Shown here: positions 24,491 through 35,824 of the stretch, in pieces
Position numbering within the stretch: the first letter of the stretch is position 1
Layout: each line of letters begins with the position of its first letter
Assembly (NCBI GenBank): GCA_001972305.1
Contig: BDDD01002397.1
Span: 127,966 to 191,965 of the forward strand
DNA length: 64,000 bases
Reading direction: 5' to 3'
Source: Cephalotus follicularis
Lineage: Eukaryota; Streptophyta; Magnoliopsida; Oxalidales; Cephalotaceae
The notes under the pieces: model-generated
Databases searched by the model: none
What the model was told of the DNA's origin: nothing
Seen by the model: the letters and a program-made list of their open reading frames with translations, nothing else
Program-made: the position numbers and the translations under genes

Positions 24491-25946
24491 CATGGATGCT
24501 CGAAATGGATTGTGAGTGAGCTGATAGGGTGACCAACTACTTATATATGCTGGTATGGGATAGTATATGTATTTAGTCCACCCTTGAATGTCAACTACAT
24601 ATGTTGTTATCCTCTAGATTCCTGGTAGAGTGTAAGCGGATATGAATTGTAAATTGGTATGGACCGTAAACGGCGGTGGGCCGTAAACAGATACGAATTG
24701 TGAATGGATATGGACCGTAAACGGATATGAAATGTAATTGATATAGCACGGTCATGGATTGATATGGGACGAACCCCTCTAGATGAGGATATATGGTAGA
24801 GTTGTTAATGATGGATTGTTTTATGACTTAAATGGATATGAAATGATATTGTTCATATCTTTCGTGCTAGGTATGCATCTCACATGATTGACATTATATA
24901 TATATATGCTACACCCTGGCATGCATTCATTGCATATGTATGTTGTACACAGCCATTGGCTGCTGACCTGTTTCATTGAAATGAAGTGGGTCAGGTTCAG
25001 GTTCAGGTTCAGATGACAGTTATAGTGACTAGTCAGGACAAGCGCAGGGTAAGAAATTTCATTTCTCTATCCCATCTTGTATTATATGAATGAAGTAAGG
25101 GAACTAATGTTTTGAGGCTTGTTATTGTACATTATATGACTGCCGGCTTGTGGCAGTGCTGGACAATAAATGTGTGTTGATGTATTGGACCTATCGGCAT
25201 GTGGCAGTGCATCATTTGATCGGTGTATGATATTATTGGATATGATCAGACCCATCATTTGAGGTTTTGACATGATTATCCTTTGCATGTGTATGATATT
25301 ATTGGATATGATCAAACCCATCATTGAGGGTATTGAAAGGATTGTCCTTCCACATGCATATGATATACTTGATTTAGTTGTGACGTAGTCTGGTGCGGGC
25401 GGCTCCCCCAGCATATAGGTTGTGATGAGATGAGGGTTGATCCCCAAACATATAAACTGTGATTTATCAGGTGGCATGGAGTTCGATAAACGAATACTTC
25501 ATGCCCAAATTTTGAGAAATCCTAAGAGTATTATTTTAATAGATTCATCAGTGGAGGTTCTAGGATGATGTAATTCTATTGAATTGTGGTTTGATAAGGG
25601 CTGAGCCCATGTATGACTGTTGGTTCCTCCTTCGGGAGTGTGGATATAAATTGTGTTTTCCTTACAAGGGGAATAGTCCTGTAAACGAATACTTCATGCC
25701 CAATTTTTGGGAGATTATAAGAGTTGAAATGTATTCAATTGATTATTCTGCTGATGTGATATGATTGATAAAGTGTTAGTTAGAGTTATTGGAGTTACGG
25801 AATAATAATATGTGATATGTTGGGTTCTTGGAGACCCAGTGATATGGATATAGTATGGTTATAGATTGAACGGATACATATTGTACGGTTACGGGTTGTG
25901 TAGTCATAAACCTTATGGTTATGGATCGTATGCTTATGAATTGTTT
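24491..25946. other. Non-coding internal region of element C
   Basis: No gene is visible. The stretch resembles LTR material more than coding DNA: ctgccggcttgtggcagtgc near 25140 recalls ctgccggcctgtggcagtac near 15150 in LTR E; a paired stem tgacc/ggtca lies near 24968-24997, followed by three aggttc words. Duplications occur at about 25220-25370 (ggatatgatcagacccatca and ggatatgatcaaacccatca) and at 25488 and 25681 (aaacgaatacttcatgccca). I infer a captured or recombined LTR piece. Confidence 0.45.
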
Positions 25947-26131
25947 GATGTGGATGAGCTGTGGTCGCAAGCCTATCGCTCCAGTTTCTCTGAACATCGG
26001 GCGATTAGCAAGATGTATCGAGATCTGAAGCTCGATATTGGTGGAAGTGTGATGGTAATACCATGGGCTTGGAAAGCCACTTAGAACGTGGGAAGAAGTG
26101 AAGGCATTCTACCTTCACATGTTTAATCTAG
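25947..26131 (+). pseudogene. Integrase scrap of element C
   Basis: DELWSQAYRSSFSEH and ISKMYRDLKLD match the zinc-binding region of chromovirus integrases (compare 1120-1200). The sequence then jumps straight to the last codons of the chromodomain-like tail (near 26070-26131, with a frameshift), removing the catalytic core. The polypurine tract follows at the usual distance. Confidence 0.75.
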
Positions 26132-26155
26132 GGAATCTCGGGATGAGATTTCTCT

Positions 26156-26167
26156 AGGGGGGGAGGA
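26156..26167 (+). other. Polypurine tract of element C
   Basis: agggggggagga immediately before the right LTR start TGTAATGCCCC. Confidence 0.88.
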
Positions 26168-26531
26168 TGTAATGCCCCTAAATTTCATAAATAATTATTA
26201 TGAAATTGGTGCATGTACGATCATAAATAAAACGGATAGAGACCCAGAGTAATAAAAAGGCATTACGCATTTAAGCCGTAATTATGTTGGCCAAAACGGC
26301 TAATGAAGCCTATTTTTAATGCACGACAATAAAGCCCAGTGTCCGCGTTATTATTACGATTATTTTGGTTGCAGTTTGGATAATTTACGTTCCAATTCGC
26401 TGAAAAAAGGGGACCCGGACCCTAATATTTGCTAGTAAAGTACCTTAAAGAAAATGGGGGAAGCAATTGATAAATGAAAAGGGACGAGACACGGGCGCAT
26501 AGCGCGCCCATGCAAAGAAGAGAGACAGACC

Positions 26532-26575
<44 letters not shown>

Positions 26576-29281
26576 GCGGGAGAGACAACGGGAGAGAAAG
26601 GAAGAGAGGCCGCCAGAGACGACGCTGGAGCCAGCCACCTAACTGGGAGAGCACGGCGGTCAGCCCATGACCTCCACCGGACGGTAACTCCTCCTTCCCC
26701 TTCCCCTTTTTCCTCTTTTCTTCTCTTCTTCCCCGCCACTATGAGCACCTCTGCCGGGCGTTTTCCAACGCCGTTAGAGTCACGGATTGAGGGGGTTTTC
26801 ATCTAGAATGCCCGCTCTGTCCATTTTGACCACCGGTGAGGCATGGTTTGGCTGGAATCGGCTGGGATGTGTCGACTGAGTCGACTCGGTGAGTCAACTC
26901 ACTACCGCCTGAGAACTTGCGTTTGGCACTGAGTCTCAGTGAGTCATGGCCAGGGATGTGTATAACTGGTGAATGTGTGCCATTTTTGGGTGGCGATCGA
27001 ACCTGTTGAGGTTCGGCGAGTTGACTCAGTGAGTCGTAACTCATTGCCGCCGGTGACGCGGTGTTCGGCGCTAATTCACGGCGAGTCTTGAGCGGTTCTG
27101 TGTAGACCGTTCAATGTGGAACCCGTTTATGGGTCTTTCACAAGTTGGGTGAGTTGACCAAAATCCGGTCGGCGCGTCGGTGACGGCAATGCCTGTTTCC
27201 GTGCGTGATCATAATGAAATGTGTTGTATGTGTAGTGTGTGAGTGGCATTTGGATTTGGCAGTGAGGAATTGATCAATCGGTAAGAACCAGATTCGGTTC
27301 AACGGTAATTGGAAATGTTCGGCAACTGAACGTGCAGCTCAACTGTACGGTTGTTATTGCTTTAACAGGTAGGGGAAGCTATACATGCAAGTTTGAGTTC
27401 AATCATGTTGTAATGTCTTTGATGTAATACATGGTTTGTGGATTGTGAATTGTGTGATTTGTGTTAGGGTTGCTATGAGTAGTTAACCTGCCATGCATAT
27501 CCTGTTTTAGAGTGATTGCGGATTGAATTGCACACGAGTTTTGGGATGATTTTCCCAGGGTGTGTGAATGGTGTGATTTGTGTTAGGGTTACTATGAGTA
27601 GTTAACCCGCCTTGCATATTGTGATTGCATTGATTGTGGACCGGATAGCATGTGTGTTTATCCATGTTGATTTCCGGGTATTGAGACATGTGGAAGAAGA
27701 CGATTTCTAGTCTTCTTTAACTATCGACGTTTTGTACTGCTACACATGAGTGAAGGACGCTAAGAGTTAAGCGGTGACGCTTAAGTGGCTAGATTGAACG
27801 TTGACGCCTAGAGGGTAGCCGACTGTTGATTGAGGGCAACCGACTGTTGATTGGGGGAAAATAGTCGACTGCCAAGAGGGCAGCCGACTGTTGATTGGGG
27901 CCAGCCGAGTGCCTATAGAGGGAACAGTCGACTGTCATGAAGGGCCAGCCGACTGTTAAGGGACTGACTTGCATTCTGAGCATATGCGTGCATTGTGTAT
28001 TGTTATGAACTGAATTGTGAAATGATTGTGATTACTGATTGTGAAACTGTTTTATCATTTTTGGAAGTGCATACATGATTGTTATAAATCATTATTTTGT
28101 AAAATGTATGTTTTGAGTAAAATGTATATTTTCGGAAGATTGTGAAAATGGTTTCCAAAACATCGTGAACTGAGAACCGTGACATCGTGAAAATGTGATT
28201 GTTTCAAGTATTTTTAACTTTGAATTACTTGGAAAGGATTGATTTTTGGATTTCTGAGCTTTCCTAGCACCACGGGACGGTTAGCTGTGTGCTTTCCTAG
28301 CTCGGGGCCAGTTAGTATCAATGATTGAATTGTTTGATTGATTGTGATTGTTACGCTGTTAGTGCGGTGACGGAGGTTGTCACTTACGCTAATGGCAGGT
28401 TGTGCCCTAGGGGCCAGTAGATGGCTAGGGACACCACACTGGATGGTCGTCCTCCGCTATGTGCCGGTTGACATCTACACTGTGAGATATCCTCCGCCTA
28501 TGTGCCGTTTAGACTCATTTGTTCGTTGAACTTTCCTCTGCTACGTGCCAGTTAGTGTCAATTATTGATCGAGCTTTCCTCTGCCTATGGGCCGGTTAGC
28601 GTCGACGTGAGATAATGCTAACCTACCGGTGGTGGTTATCGAATTCGGATTGGATTGATTGGTCCTTAGTGACATGATTGATGGATTGTGTTTATGTAGC
28701 CACTTGGCATGATTGCGTAACTATTGATCGAGATACATATACAAATACGTATTGTATATATATTGTACTGCATCATTATGCATTCATTACATGATTTATA
28801 TTATTATTGAATCCAAATTGTATTTATACTTAGCCGAGTGAGGACAAAGGCTAACCCCCTACAATTTCATATTGATGCAGTGGGATCATGGTGGGCAAGC
28901 GTGGAGAAGTTAAAGTTGTAATAATGTCATTCGATGAAATTGTATTATCCTGTTGGAGTTATTAAACTGTTATTGTAAGTTTGGAAAAATGTTTATCGTA
29001 TTCGATGGATAATCTTTAAGTATGGATTCTGTATTTAATGAGATACTGTATCGACATGTTTTAATCATGCTCCGTTTTAAGGGCAATTAACAATGGAATG
29101 TTGTATTTTTGTAATGCGTAGTATGGGATGCGTGTTACATTGTTAATTTGGCTTATTATTTGAATGCTTCCGCAAGATATTATATGTTTGAAAGGTTTTT
29201 ATTTTTCCCATAAAATTGTATAAGCCAGATATTATGTTAAATTGCCATCACCTATTGTTGTTATAGAAACGGGGTGTGACA
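26168..29281 (+). mobile_element. Right LTR of element C
   Basis: 3114 bp, starting TGTAATGCCCCTAAATT and ending GGGGTGTGACA, collinear with the left LTR. It lacks about 213 bp present in the left copy (near 21903-22115), with breakpoints inside the motif array. It has a GA run at 26534-26572 and the hairpin at 28830-28835/28849-28854. Confidence 0.93.
27725..27960. repeat. Palindromic-motif array, right LTR of C
   Basis: Short remnant of the gacgc type joined directly to cagccgactg/cagtcgactg units (27827-27956). The junction gcctagag/ggtagccgactg marks the deletion relative to the left LTR. Confidence 0.82.
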
Positions 29282-29286
29282 GAAAG

Positions 29287-29802
29287 GAAGCCCAGTACAA
29301 TCCTCCACGAGTTTGGAGCAAGCTAGCAAGGATGAACTCGTAACTAGTTTAAGATGGAAAAAATGAAGGGGTGGAGAGGAAATTGTAAGCCCAACTTCAA
29401 AGCTTCTACGTAGCAAGGGAAGATACACTCAGCATGCTCGGTTGACCCTTGATTACGTGGGGAAAGAAGCAACTCGATATAGTCAGGGATGCAAAACTCT
29501 GACATGAGCTTCCGTAAATGCCTTTTCTCGATCTTTGAAACGATATCCTTGACATATCGTTCCTCAGGAGGCATGTCATAACCAAGATCTTCAACCTCGG
29601 CACCTTTGGATTGCCCAAGGTTTTCATACGAGACCAATGAAAAATGAGGAGAAGCCTAACTCTACTCTCTTCTTGCCAAACCCTGATCTGACCTTGAATC
29701 CACCGCCGAGGCATCATCGGAGTGCCCCGAGAAAGAAATAAACTCTACTCTTTCGGCCTTCACTATGGAATCCGAGGACTTTGATTTAGAGCAGGAAGCC
29801 AT
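29287..29802 (-). pseudogene. Antisense ORF of element D, N-terminal half (PF04195-like)
   Basis: The ATG at 29802-29800 starts a serine-rich head (MASCSKSKSSDS), then after stops near 29650 comes the domain body: LRKLMSEFCIPDYIELLL, CIFPCYVEALKLGLQFPLHP and APNSWRIVLGFLSF. The phrase of Pro-His-Pro then Pro-Asn-Ser-Trp-Arg is typical of PF04195. It is disabled by several stops (29642-29655, and two near 29315-29345) and by element C at its 3' side. PF04195-type ORFs in antisense between pol and the 3' LTR are known from Tat-lineage gypsy elements; the polypurine tract and LTR at 30915-31459 on the plus strand fit that. Confidence 0.68.
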
Positions 29803-30265
29803 ACTTACGTTTTATATAACAATTACTTCCAAAAATGGATATGCAAGATGAATCCAACAGAAACAAGAAATCAAAGACTTTAAGGACAAAGAAAAAAAGG
29901 AGATATCTAAAAAATATTGAAGAACAAGTTGAAACTCCAACAAAAACATAAGATCAAAGACTTGGAATCTAAGAAAATTTGAAGATAGGGTTGAAGATTC
30001 AAGAGAAACTCAAGAATAGGGTTGGAGAAAAAAGGAATTCTAGAGAGAGTTCGGAGAGCCAAAAACTAGAGAGTGAGAGATATTTCAAGAAATGAAAGAA
30101 GTGAAGGCAAAGTTAGGTGAGGCTTCGTACTGAAAACCCCTCCCATATTCTTGGGAACCCCAAGAGTTGCCTCGAAAAGGGTGAAATGAAGGATATTCCC
30201 GTCGAAACTGAAATCTAGAAAGCCATAGCACGTGGCAAAAAATGGGCAGTAGCTTCATCCAACAC
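29803..30265. promoter_or_regulatory. Region upstream of the antisense ORF
   Basis: No coding capacity. On the minus strand this would be promoter and 5' leader of the antisense gene: A-rich, with agagag tracts near 30040-30085. I cannot identify a convincing TATA box. Confidence 0.35.
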
Positions 30266-30790
30266 CTCAGTTTCATACCGAGTTGTCTTGCACCTTCGTA
30301 GTGCTCGGATAAGACCATTCTAGGTCCTTAAGAATCTGAGCTGCCTCAAACACCTCGGTTTCATACCGAGTTGTCTTGCACCTTTGTAGTGCTCAGATAA
30401 GACCATTCTAGGTCCTTAAGAATCCGAGCTGCCTCAAACACCTCGGTTTCATACCGAGTTGTCTTGCATCCTACACCAACATCTCGGTTTCATACCGAGG
30501 TAGTCAAATACCTCGATTTCATACCGAGTTGTCTAGCACATTCGCAGTGCTTGGATAAGACCATTCTAGGTCCTTAAGAATCTAAGCTATACCAAACATC
30601 TCGGTTTCATACCGAGGTATCTGGATACATTGGAACTCCTCGACTGGAAAACATCTCGGATCTCGGTTCAGCACCGAGATATCTTGATACATTGGTAGTG
30701 CTCGAATGAAAAACATCTCGTATCCAAGACGAATTCCTTCGCGGGTAATTGGGACATCGGGCGAGGCAATACTAAACATCTCGGTTTTGA
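30266..30790. repeat. Hairpin minisatellite, 88-bp period
   Basis: The hairpin ctcggtttcataccgag (stem CTCGGT/ACCGAG, 5-nt loop) or a close variant occurs at 30266, 30354, 30442, 30483, 30512, 30600 and 30662, with a half copy near 30779. The first three are exactly 88 bp apart and share ttgtcttgcacc and gaccattctaggtcctt; later copies are irregular. It lies between the antisense ORF start and the polypurine tract of element D. Confidence 0.9.
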
Positions 30791-30914
30791 CTGAAATACC
30801 TTCATACCATGGAAACAAGTTCAATAAACAGATATAACAGTGTTCTAATCAGGTCATCGCAGTACTTAACAAATCAAAAAAAACTTCCCAAGTTGTATCC
30901 AACAGACAACGAAC

Positions 30915-30931
30915 TTAGGAAGTAGGGGACT
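30915..30931 (+). other. Polypurine tract of element D
   Basis: ttaggaagtaggggact directly before TGTTGAGGATAG. This gives element D a plus-strand orientation, opposite to its PF04195-like ORF. Confidence 0.7.
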
Positions 30932-31459
30932 TGTTGAGGATAGAGGGTTTCCCCTACTTCTAGAAGAGATCCAACCCTCCTTCTAAAAGAGATCCAGGCC
31001 CCTAGCCGAGATCCGACTCATCCGAGATCTGAGATCCGATAATAGTGTTCATTGGGTATATGCCATCCATTGATCGAGGTTTCCAAGGTCAGGACAGGAG
31101 CCTTGTTGAAGAGTCTTCTTAAGGGCTTCCTTTAATGAGGATCTGTTGGATCATTTAATAGATAAGTGATATGTCAGGTCCAGTTATACTTCAGAGGATA
31201 GGTTGCAGACATTGACAGGACACATTCAATGTTATAGAAATTACTGAAATGCCCTCGTTCTGGGACAGCTAGAGAGGGTAATACCAACATTCAGACGCAC
31301 TTATTGCCCCTATAAATACCTCATTCACCGCATTTATGCAGGTTAGACAACTTCTCTCTCTAGAGATCACTAGAATCATCCCAGCACACGTCATAAAACA
31401 ACTCGGTTAGAGCCTAATCAACTTGGCCAACCACCTAAACACTCTTCAATGCATGCACC
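30932..31459 (+). mobile_element. 3' LTR of Tat-like element D, 5' portion
   Basis: Begins TGTTGAGGATAGAGGG after a polypurine tract; contains repeated agagatcc and gagatccgac words near 30965-31040, a clear TATA box at 31311, and a CT-rich leader. It is cut at 31459 by copia element H; the rest of the LTR is not recognisable in the window. Confidence 0.7.
31311..31318 (+). promoter_or_regulatory. TATA box of D LTR
   Basis: TATAAATA in the context cccctataaatacctc, followed 35-60 bp later by a CTCTCTCT stretch. Confidence 0.65.
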
Positions 31460-33374
31460 TATTGGGATATCTTGTATCATCCCCAGAGTCAGAATCGGAC
31501 ATAGGGTGCAATTTTAAAATTTTTAACGTTGCGGAAGCTTAAACCCTTTACACCACTATTAACATATCCAATTCTAACTTACATAATACCAAGGAACAAC
31601 CACAACAATTCATAATCAAATTTACATCATTAAAACATGCACTTGTGATGTTCAATTCTACAAAGAGGCTTTGAGAACATACCAAGTATGATGGCTCCTT
31701 CTCTTTGCCGCAAACTAGCTTGGGTAGATTTCCTTTCACCGCTAAGATAATTGCTTCTCCTTCCTTAAGGTTTAGCAGCCACTAACTTCTCTAAACTTAT
31801 AGAGAACTCACAAAGGGAGGTTTAAATTCCACCCTAGGTAGCTCCTTGCTTCGTGAATATAATTAAAGAAGGGATTTGATAGAAAAACTAAAACTCCAAG
31901 CTTAGCCTTTCATGGAATCTCATGAGAGAAATGAAGAACAACCAACAAAATTTTCTTTTTCCTTCTTCACCCTTTTATAACTCAAAATGGCTTATTCAAG
32001 AAGCTTGGAATGGCTTGTTCAAGAAGCTTGGAGACTTTTAAAATATCTTCCTTCTCTTGGCTTGTTCAAGAAGCTTCAACATGCCAATCCCGTTTTTCTC
32101 TCTTCTCTTGGCTTTGATTGGCTTAATTTGATATTATAACTTAAGTCTAAATTAGTTAATGACATGCCATATGCCCTATATCATGAAAGCACTTAAAACC
32201 GTGTGTTAACTTCTCCAAGAAGTAAACAATAATCACTTAAATGTGTCCAACATATTTTTAGTGATTTTTTCATTTCCTTTCATTTATTAATTTGGTAAGA
32301 TCAAATGAGGTAATAACATGTGTTATCATCCAATGGTAACACACCTCGTAAAATCCACCAAACTGATATATGATTTTTATAAGTTTCACCAAGACTTAAA
32401 TATGTCCAACATATTTATAGAGATATCATCATCGGGTAGGGACCCCAACAGTCATTGGTTCGCGCGTACTATAATCATTCGTCATACTTGGCCCCGACTA
32501 AGGTCTAGAGTAAGGAATTGTGTCAACTCTAGTTTTACCTCAGTTACTTAAAATATCTGATCATCACTAGGACCTTTGGTAGACTCTTCGGAAAACCAAT
32601 TTCCAGTCCACCTTAACCTTGGCCAAGGATTTCATAAGTCCAAAGTACAATCAAACTAGTTTAGAGCCTATCACCTTCGCTCGGGTGTGACGATCCCATG
32701 TTGCGCACTCACTTATATTCGTATAGATTCGATCATGCCCAAAGACCATCCATTTTCCAGCTCCTCGAAAGAACTAGGTAAGATGGAGATCAAAGTATGA
32801 TAGTCTCCATACAACATAGAGCAGTCGCTCAGGTCAAAGGATCAGACGAGTTCCCTGAACTCTCTAAGTGTTTAGCACTTATACACAACCGCAACAAGTG
32901 GAAAACACTATTGACACTTGAATAGCGACTATCCTAATAGTGTTTCCACGCGAATCCTGTTCAGTGTACACTCTCCAACGCGTACCCCGTATTTTCCCTA
33001 GTGTCCAACTCAGATGGTAATGAGATTATCCATCCTCCCATTCCGGAAGCAGGAAACATGCGCGCAAGTCTATCCGGTTCACTAATGCCCACAAAGTGAA
33101 CCTATGACTCTGAACTAATCTGACATAAGGAGTAAGGTAACCAATTCCATTGCCTCCATGCTTGGCATCCAACCTTATGTCCGGGCATCACAAGTGTAAG
33201 TAGATTAATTTTAATTTACTTTAATTATAAGATTAAACACAAGTGATTTTGCCAATATTAATATATTCAAAATAGCACATGTCATATATATCTATAAAAA
33301 AAGACGGTTCATTCACAAGAATAGGTCCGATGCAAAAGCCCATCCAATGGCTTGTCGGGTCACCCTATCTAACA
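31460..33374 (-). mobile_element. 3' LTR of copia element H
   Basis: 1915 bp. Minus strand starts TGTTAGATAGGGTGACC and ends ATATCCCAATA, where the other copy ends ATATCCCAACA, so the terminal CA is mutated here. The first 700 bp on the plus strand align with 40550-41280. A TATA-like ttataaaagg in minus sense lies near 31972. It has no GTCGAC array. Confidence 0.92.
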
Positions 33375-33386
33375 ATCTCCCACTTG
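33375..33386 (-). other. Polypurine tract of copia element H
   Basis: Minus strand caagtgggagat directly before TGTTAG, the standard plant copia arrangement. Confidence 0.9.
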
Positions 33387-35819
33387 AGCCTCAAGCCATG
33401 CACTACAATAGCCTAAACCCATCGTCCTGCGATGACGCTCCAAAGCTTCTGTACTCATTGCCTTGGTGAGTGGATCTACTGTGTTTTCCTCTGAGGAAAC
33501 TCTCTCAAGTTGAATGTCTCCCCTACCAATGATCTCTCAGATCAGGTGATAGTGCCATTCGATGTGTTTGGATCATTGGTGAGACCGTGGTTCCTTAGCT
33601 TGTGCTACAGCCCCATCATTGTCACTGTATACTAAAACTGGACTACTGATGTTAGGAACTACTCCATGTTCAGTAATGAACTTATGCATCCATACACCCT
33701 CGTTGGCAGCATCTGAGCCTGCTATGTATTCAGCTTCTGTAGTAGAATATGCAATTGTCTTTTACTTAGAACTGTGCCAGCTCACAGCTCCTCCATTCAG
33801 CGGGAACACATAACCAGATACTGACTTGTGATAACCAGGATCACTATCAAAACTGGAGTCTGTAAAGCCCTCCAATTTCAACTCACTTTCTTTTCCATAT
33901 ATCAAGAAGACATCCTGAGTCCTTCTAAGGTACTTCAGAATTCCCTTGACAACTTCCCAGTGTTTCTCACCAGGATCAGACTGAAATCGGCTTGCCATAC
34001 CCAAGGCATGCGCGACATCAGGCCTAGTACATAACATGGCATACATGATCGACCCTACTGCCGAAGTATAAGGTATCCGACTCATGCGAACTCTCTCATT
34101 AAGTGTCTGTGGAGACATCTTTCGAGAAAGCAGAATTCCTTCACCTATTGGTAATAGGCCTCTTTTGGAATTCTCCATGCTAAGCTGTTTCAGCGCCTTG
34201 CTGATGTACTGGCTTTGGGAAAGCCCAAGCAACCTATTGAATATATCCCTGTAGATCCTTATACCCAGTATATAGGTGGCTTCTCCCAAATACTTCATGG
34301 AAAAGTTCTTAGCTAACCATAATTTTGCAGACTACAACATTCCTACATCATTTCCAATGAGTAGGATGTCATCCACATATAGTACTAAGAAAGTGATATT
34401 AGGCCCATCTTGTTTTTGATAAACACAAGGCTCATCTACATTTTTGACAAAATCAAAAGATTTAATTGCCTCATCAAAACGTAGATTCTAGCTACGCGAT
34501 GCTTGCTTCAGTCCATAAATAGACCATTTGAGCTTGCACACCATGTGCTGATACTGAATAGATGTAAACCCCTCGGGTTGGGACATATAAATATCCTCTT
34601 CAAGACGCCCATTTAAAAATGACGTATTGACATCCATTTGCCAAATCTCGTAATCATAATGAGCGGCAATCGCAAGCAATATCCGAATGGATTTAAGAAT
34701 GGCGACAGGTGAGAAAGTCTCAGTATAGTCGACTCCATGTCGCTGTCTATACCCTTTAGCCACTAATCGAGCTTTGTAAGTCTCGATTTTTCCATCTGCA
34801 TTCGTCTTCTTCTTGAAGATCTATTTGCAGCCAATAGGCACTATGCCTTCGGGTGCTTCAACCAAATTCCAAACTTAATTGAAGTACATGGAATCCATCT
34901 CAGATTTCATGGCTTCTAGCCATGCTTTAGATTCAATTCCCTGCACTGCCTCTAAATAGCTGGTAGGTTCGTCGTCTTCAACGACGTTGATTTCATCAGT
35001 ACCTTCCACGAGAAAACCATATCTCTCAGGTGCTAATGGAATCCGGCCTGATCTCCTCAAAGGAGCATTGCCTGATTGAGATCCAATCTCAATTGTGTCT
35101 GTTGAAGGTCCAACCCCCAACTCCTCCATATCCTGTGTGGTTTCTACCAGTGGGAACTCCTTGAGTTCCACTCTACTCCCACTGTTTCCTTTAAGAAGGT
35201 ATTTCTTCTCAAGAAACACAGCATTTCGCGATACAAAGATTTTATGTTCGCTGGGATGGTAGAAGTAGTATCCTTTTGTTTCTTTGGGATACCCCGCAAA
35301 CCTGCAGCGGTCCGACTGTGCCTCCAGCTTATCTGCGTCAAGCTTCTTGACATAAGCTGGATAGCCCCAAACGTTTAAATGGTTCAGGCTGGGTTTCCTC
35401 CCTGACTATACCTCGTATGGGGTAGAAGTCACAGATTTTGAAGGAATCTGATTGAAAATATAAGCTGCGATAACTAGGGCATATCCCCAGAGATAGGTGG
35501 GAAGGTCGGTAAAAGACATCATGGACCGAACCATGTCTAACAAAGTCCTGTTTCTCCATTTGGATACACCATTATGTTGTGGTGTTCATGGAGGCGTCCA
35601 CTGAGAAACAATTCCGTTATCTCAAAGATAACCTTGGAATTCAGCTGATAGGTACTCGCCACCTCGGTCCGACCGAAGTATTTTAATTTGTTTACCTTTC
35701 TGCTTTTCTACTTGAAGTCTAAACTCCTTAAACTTTTCGAAGGATTCTGACTTGTGTCTCATTAGATACACATAACCAAACCTTGATAAATCATCGGTAA
35801 AGGTTATGAAGTAGATATA
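33387..35819 (-). pseudogene. Copia pol: integrase C-terminal part, reverse transcriptase, RNase H (element H)
   Basis: From 35819 downward the frame shows the integrase core (ITFTDDLSR, SDRGGEYL, then WTPP), the region before the polymerase (LRRSGRIP, FLVEGTDEINVV), reverse transcriptase (AKGYRQRHGVDYTETFSPVA, MDVNTSFLNG, CKLKWSIYGLKQASRS, LVLYVDDILL) and RNase H (GFTDSSFDSD, STTEAEYIA). YVDD and DSS are intact. At least nine in-frame stops occur, for example near 34881, 34825, 34491, 34330, 33761 and 33575. Most fall where relatives have Trp, Gln or Arg codons and need one C-to-T or G-to-A change. One near 35589 replaces a Gly codon and needs a transversion. One frame runs through the part from 35219 to 33762. 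Confidence 0.93.
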
Positions 35820-35824
35820 ACCTC

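Larger units (their letters stand above)
17749..29281 (+). mobile_element. Gypsy element C, internally deleted, with both LTRs
   Basis: A full insertion with two LTRs (17749-23567 and 26168-29281), primer site at 23572, polypurine tract at 26156-26167, and the 5-bp duplication gaaag (17744-17748, 29282-29286). The internal region is only about 2.6 kb and keeps the gag N-terminus plus scraps of integrase. Protease, reverse transcriptase and RNase H are gone, so it could move only with help. LTRs differ in length (about 3308 bp without the nested LTR against 3114 bp). It splits the antisense ORF of element D. Confidence 0.9.
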
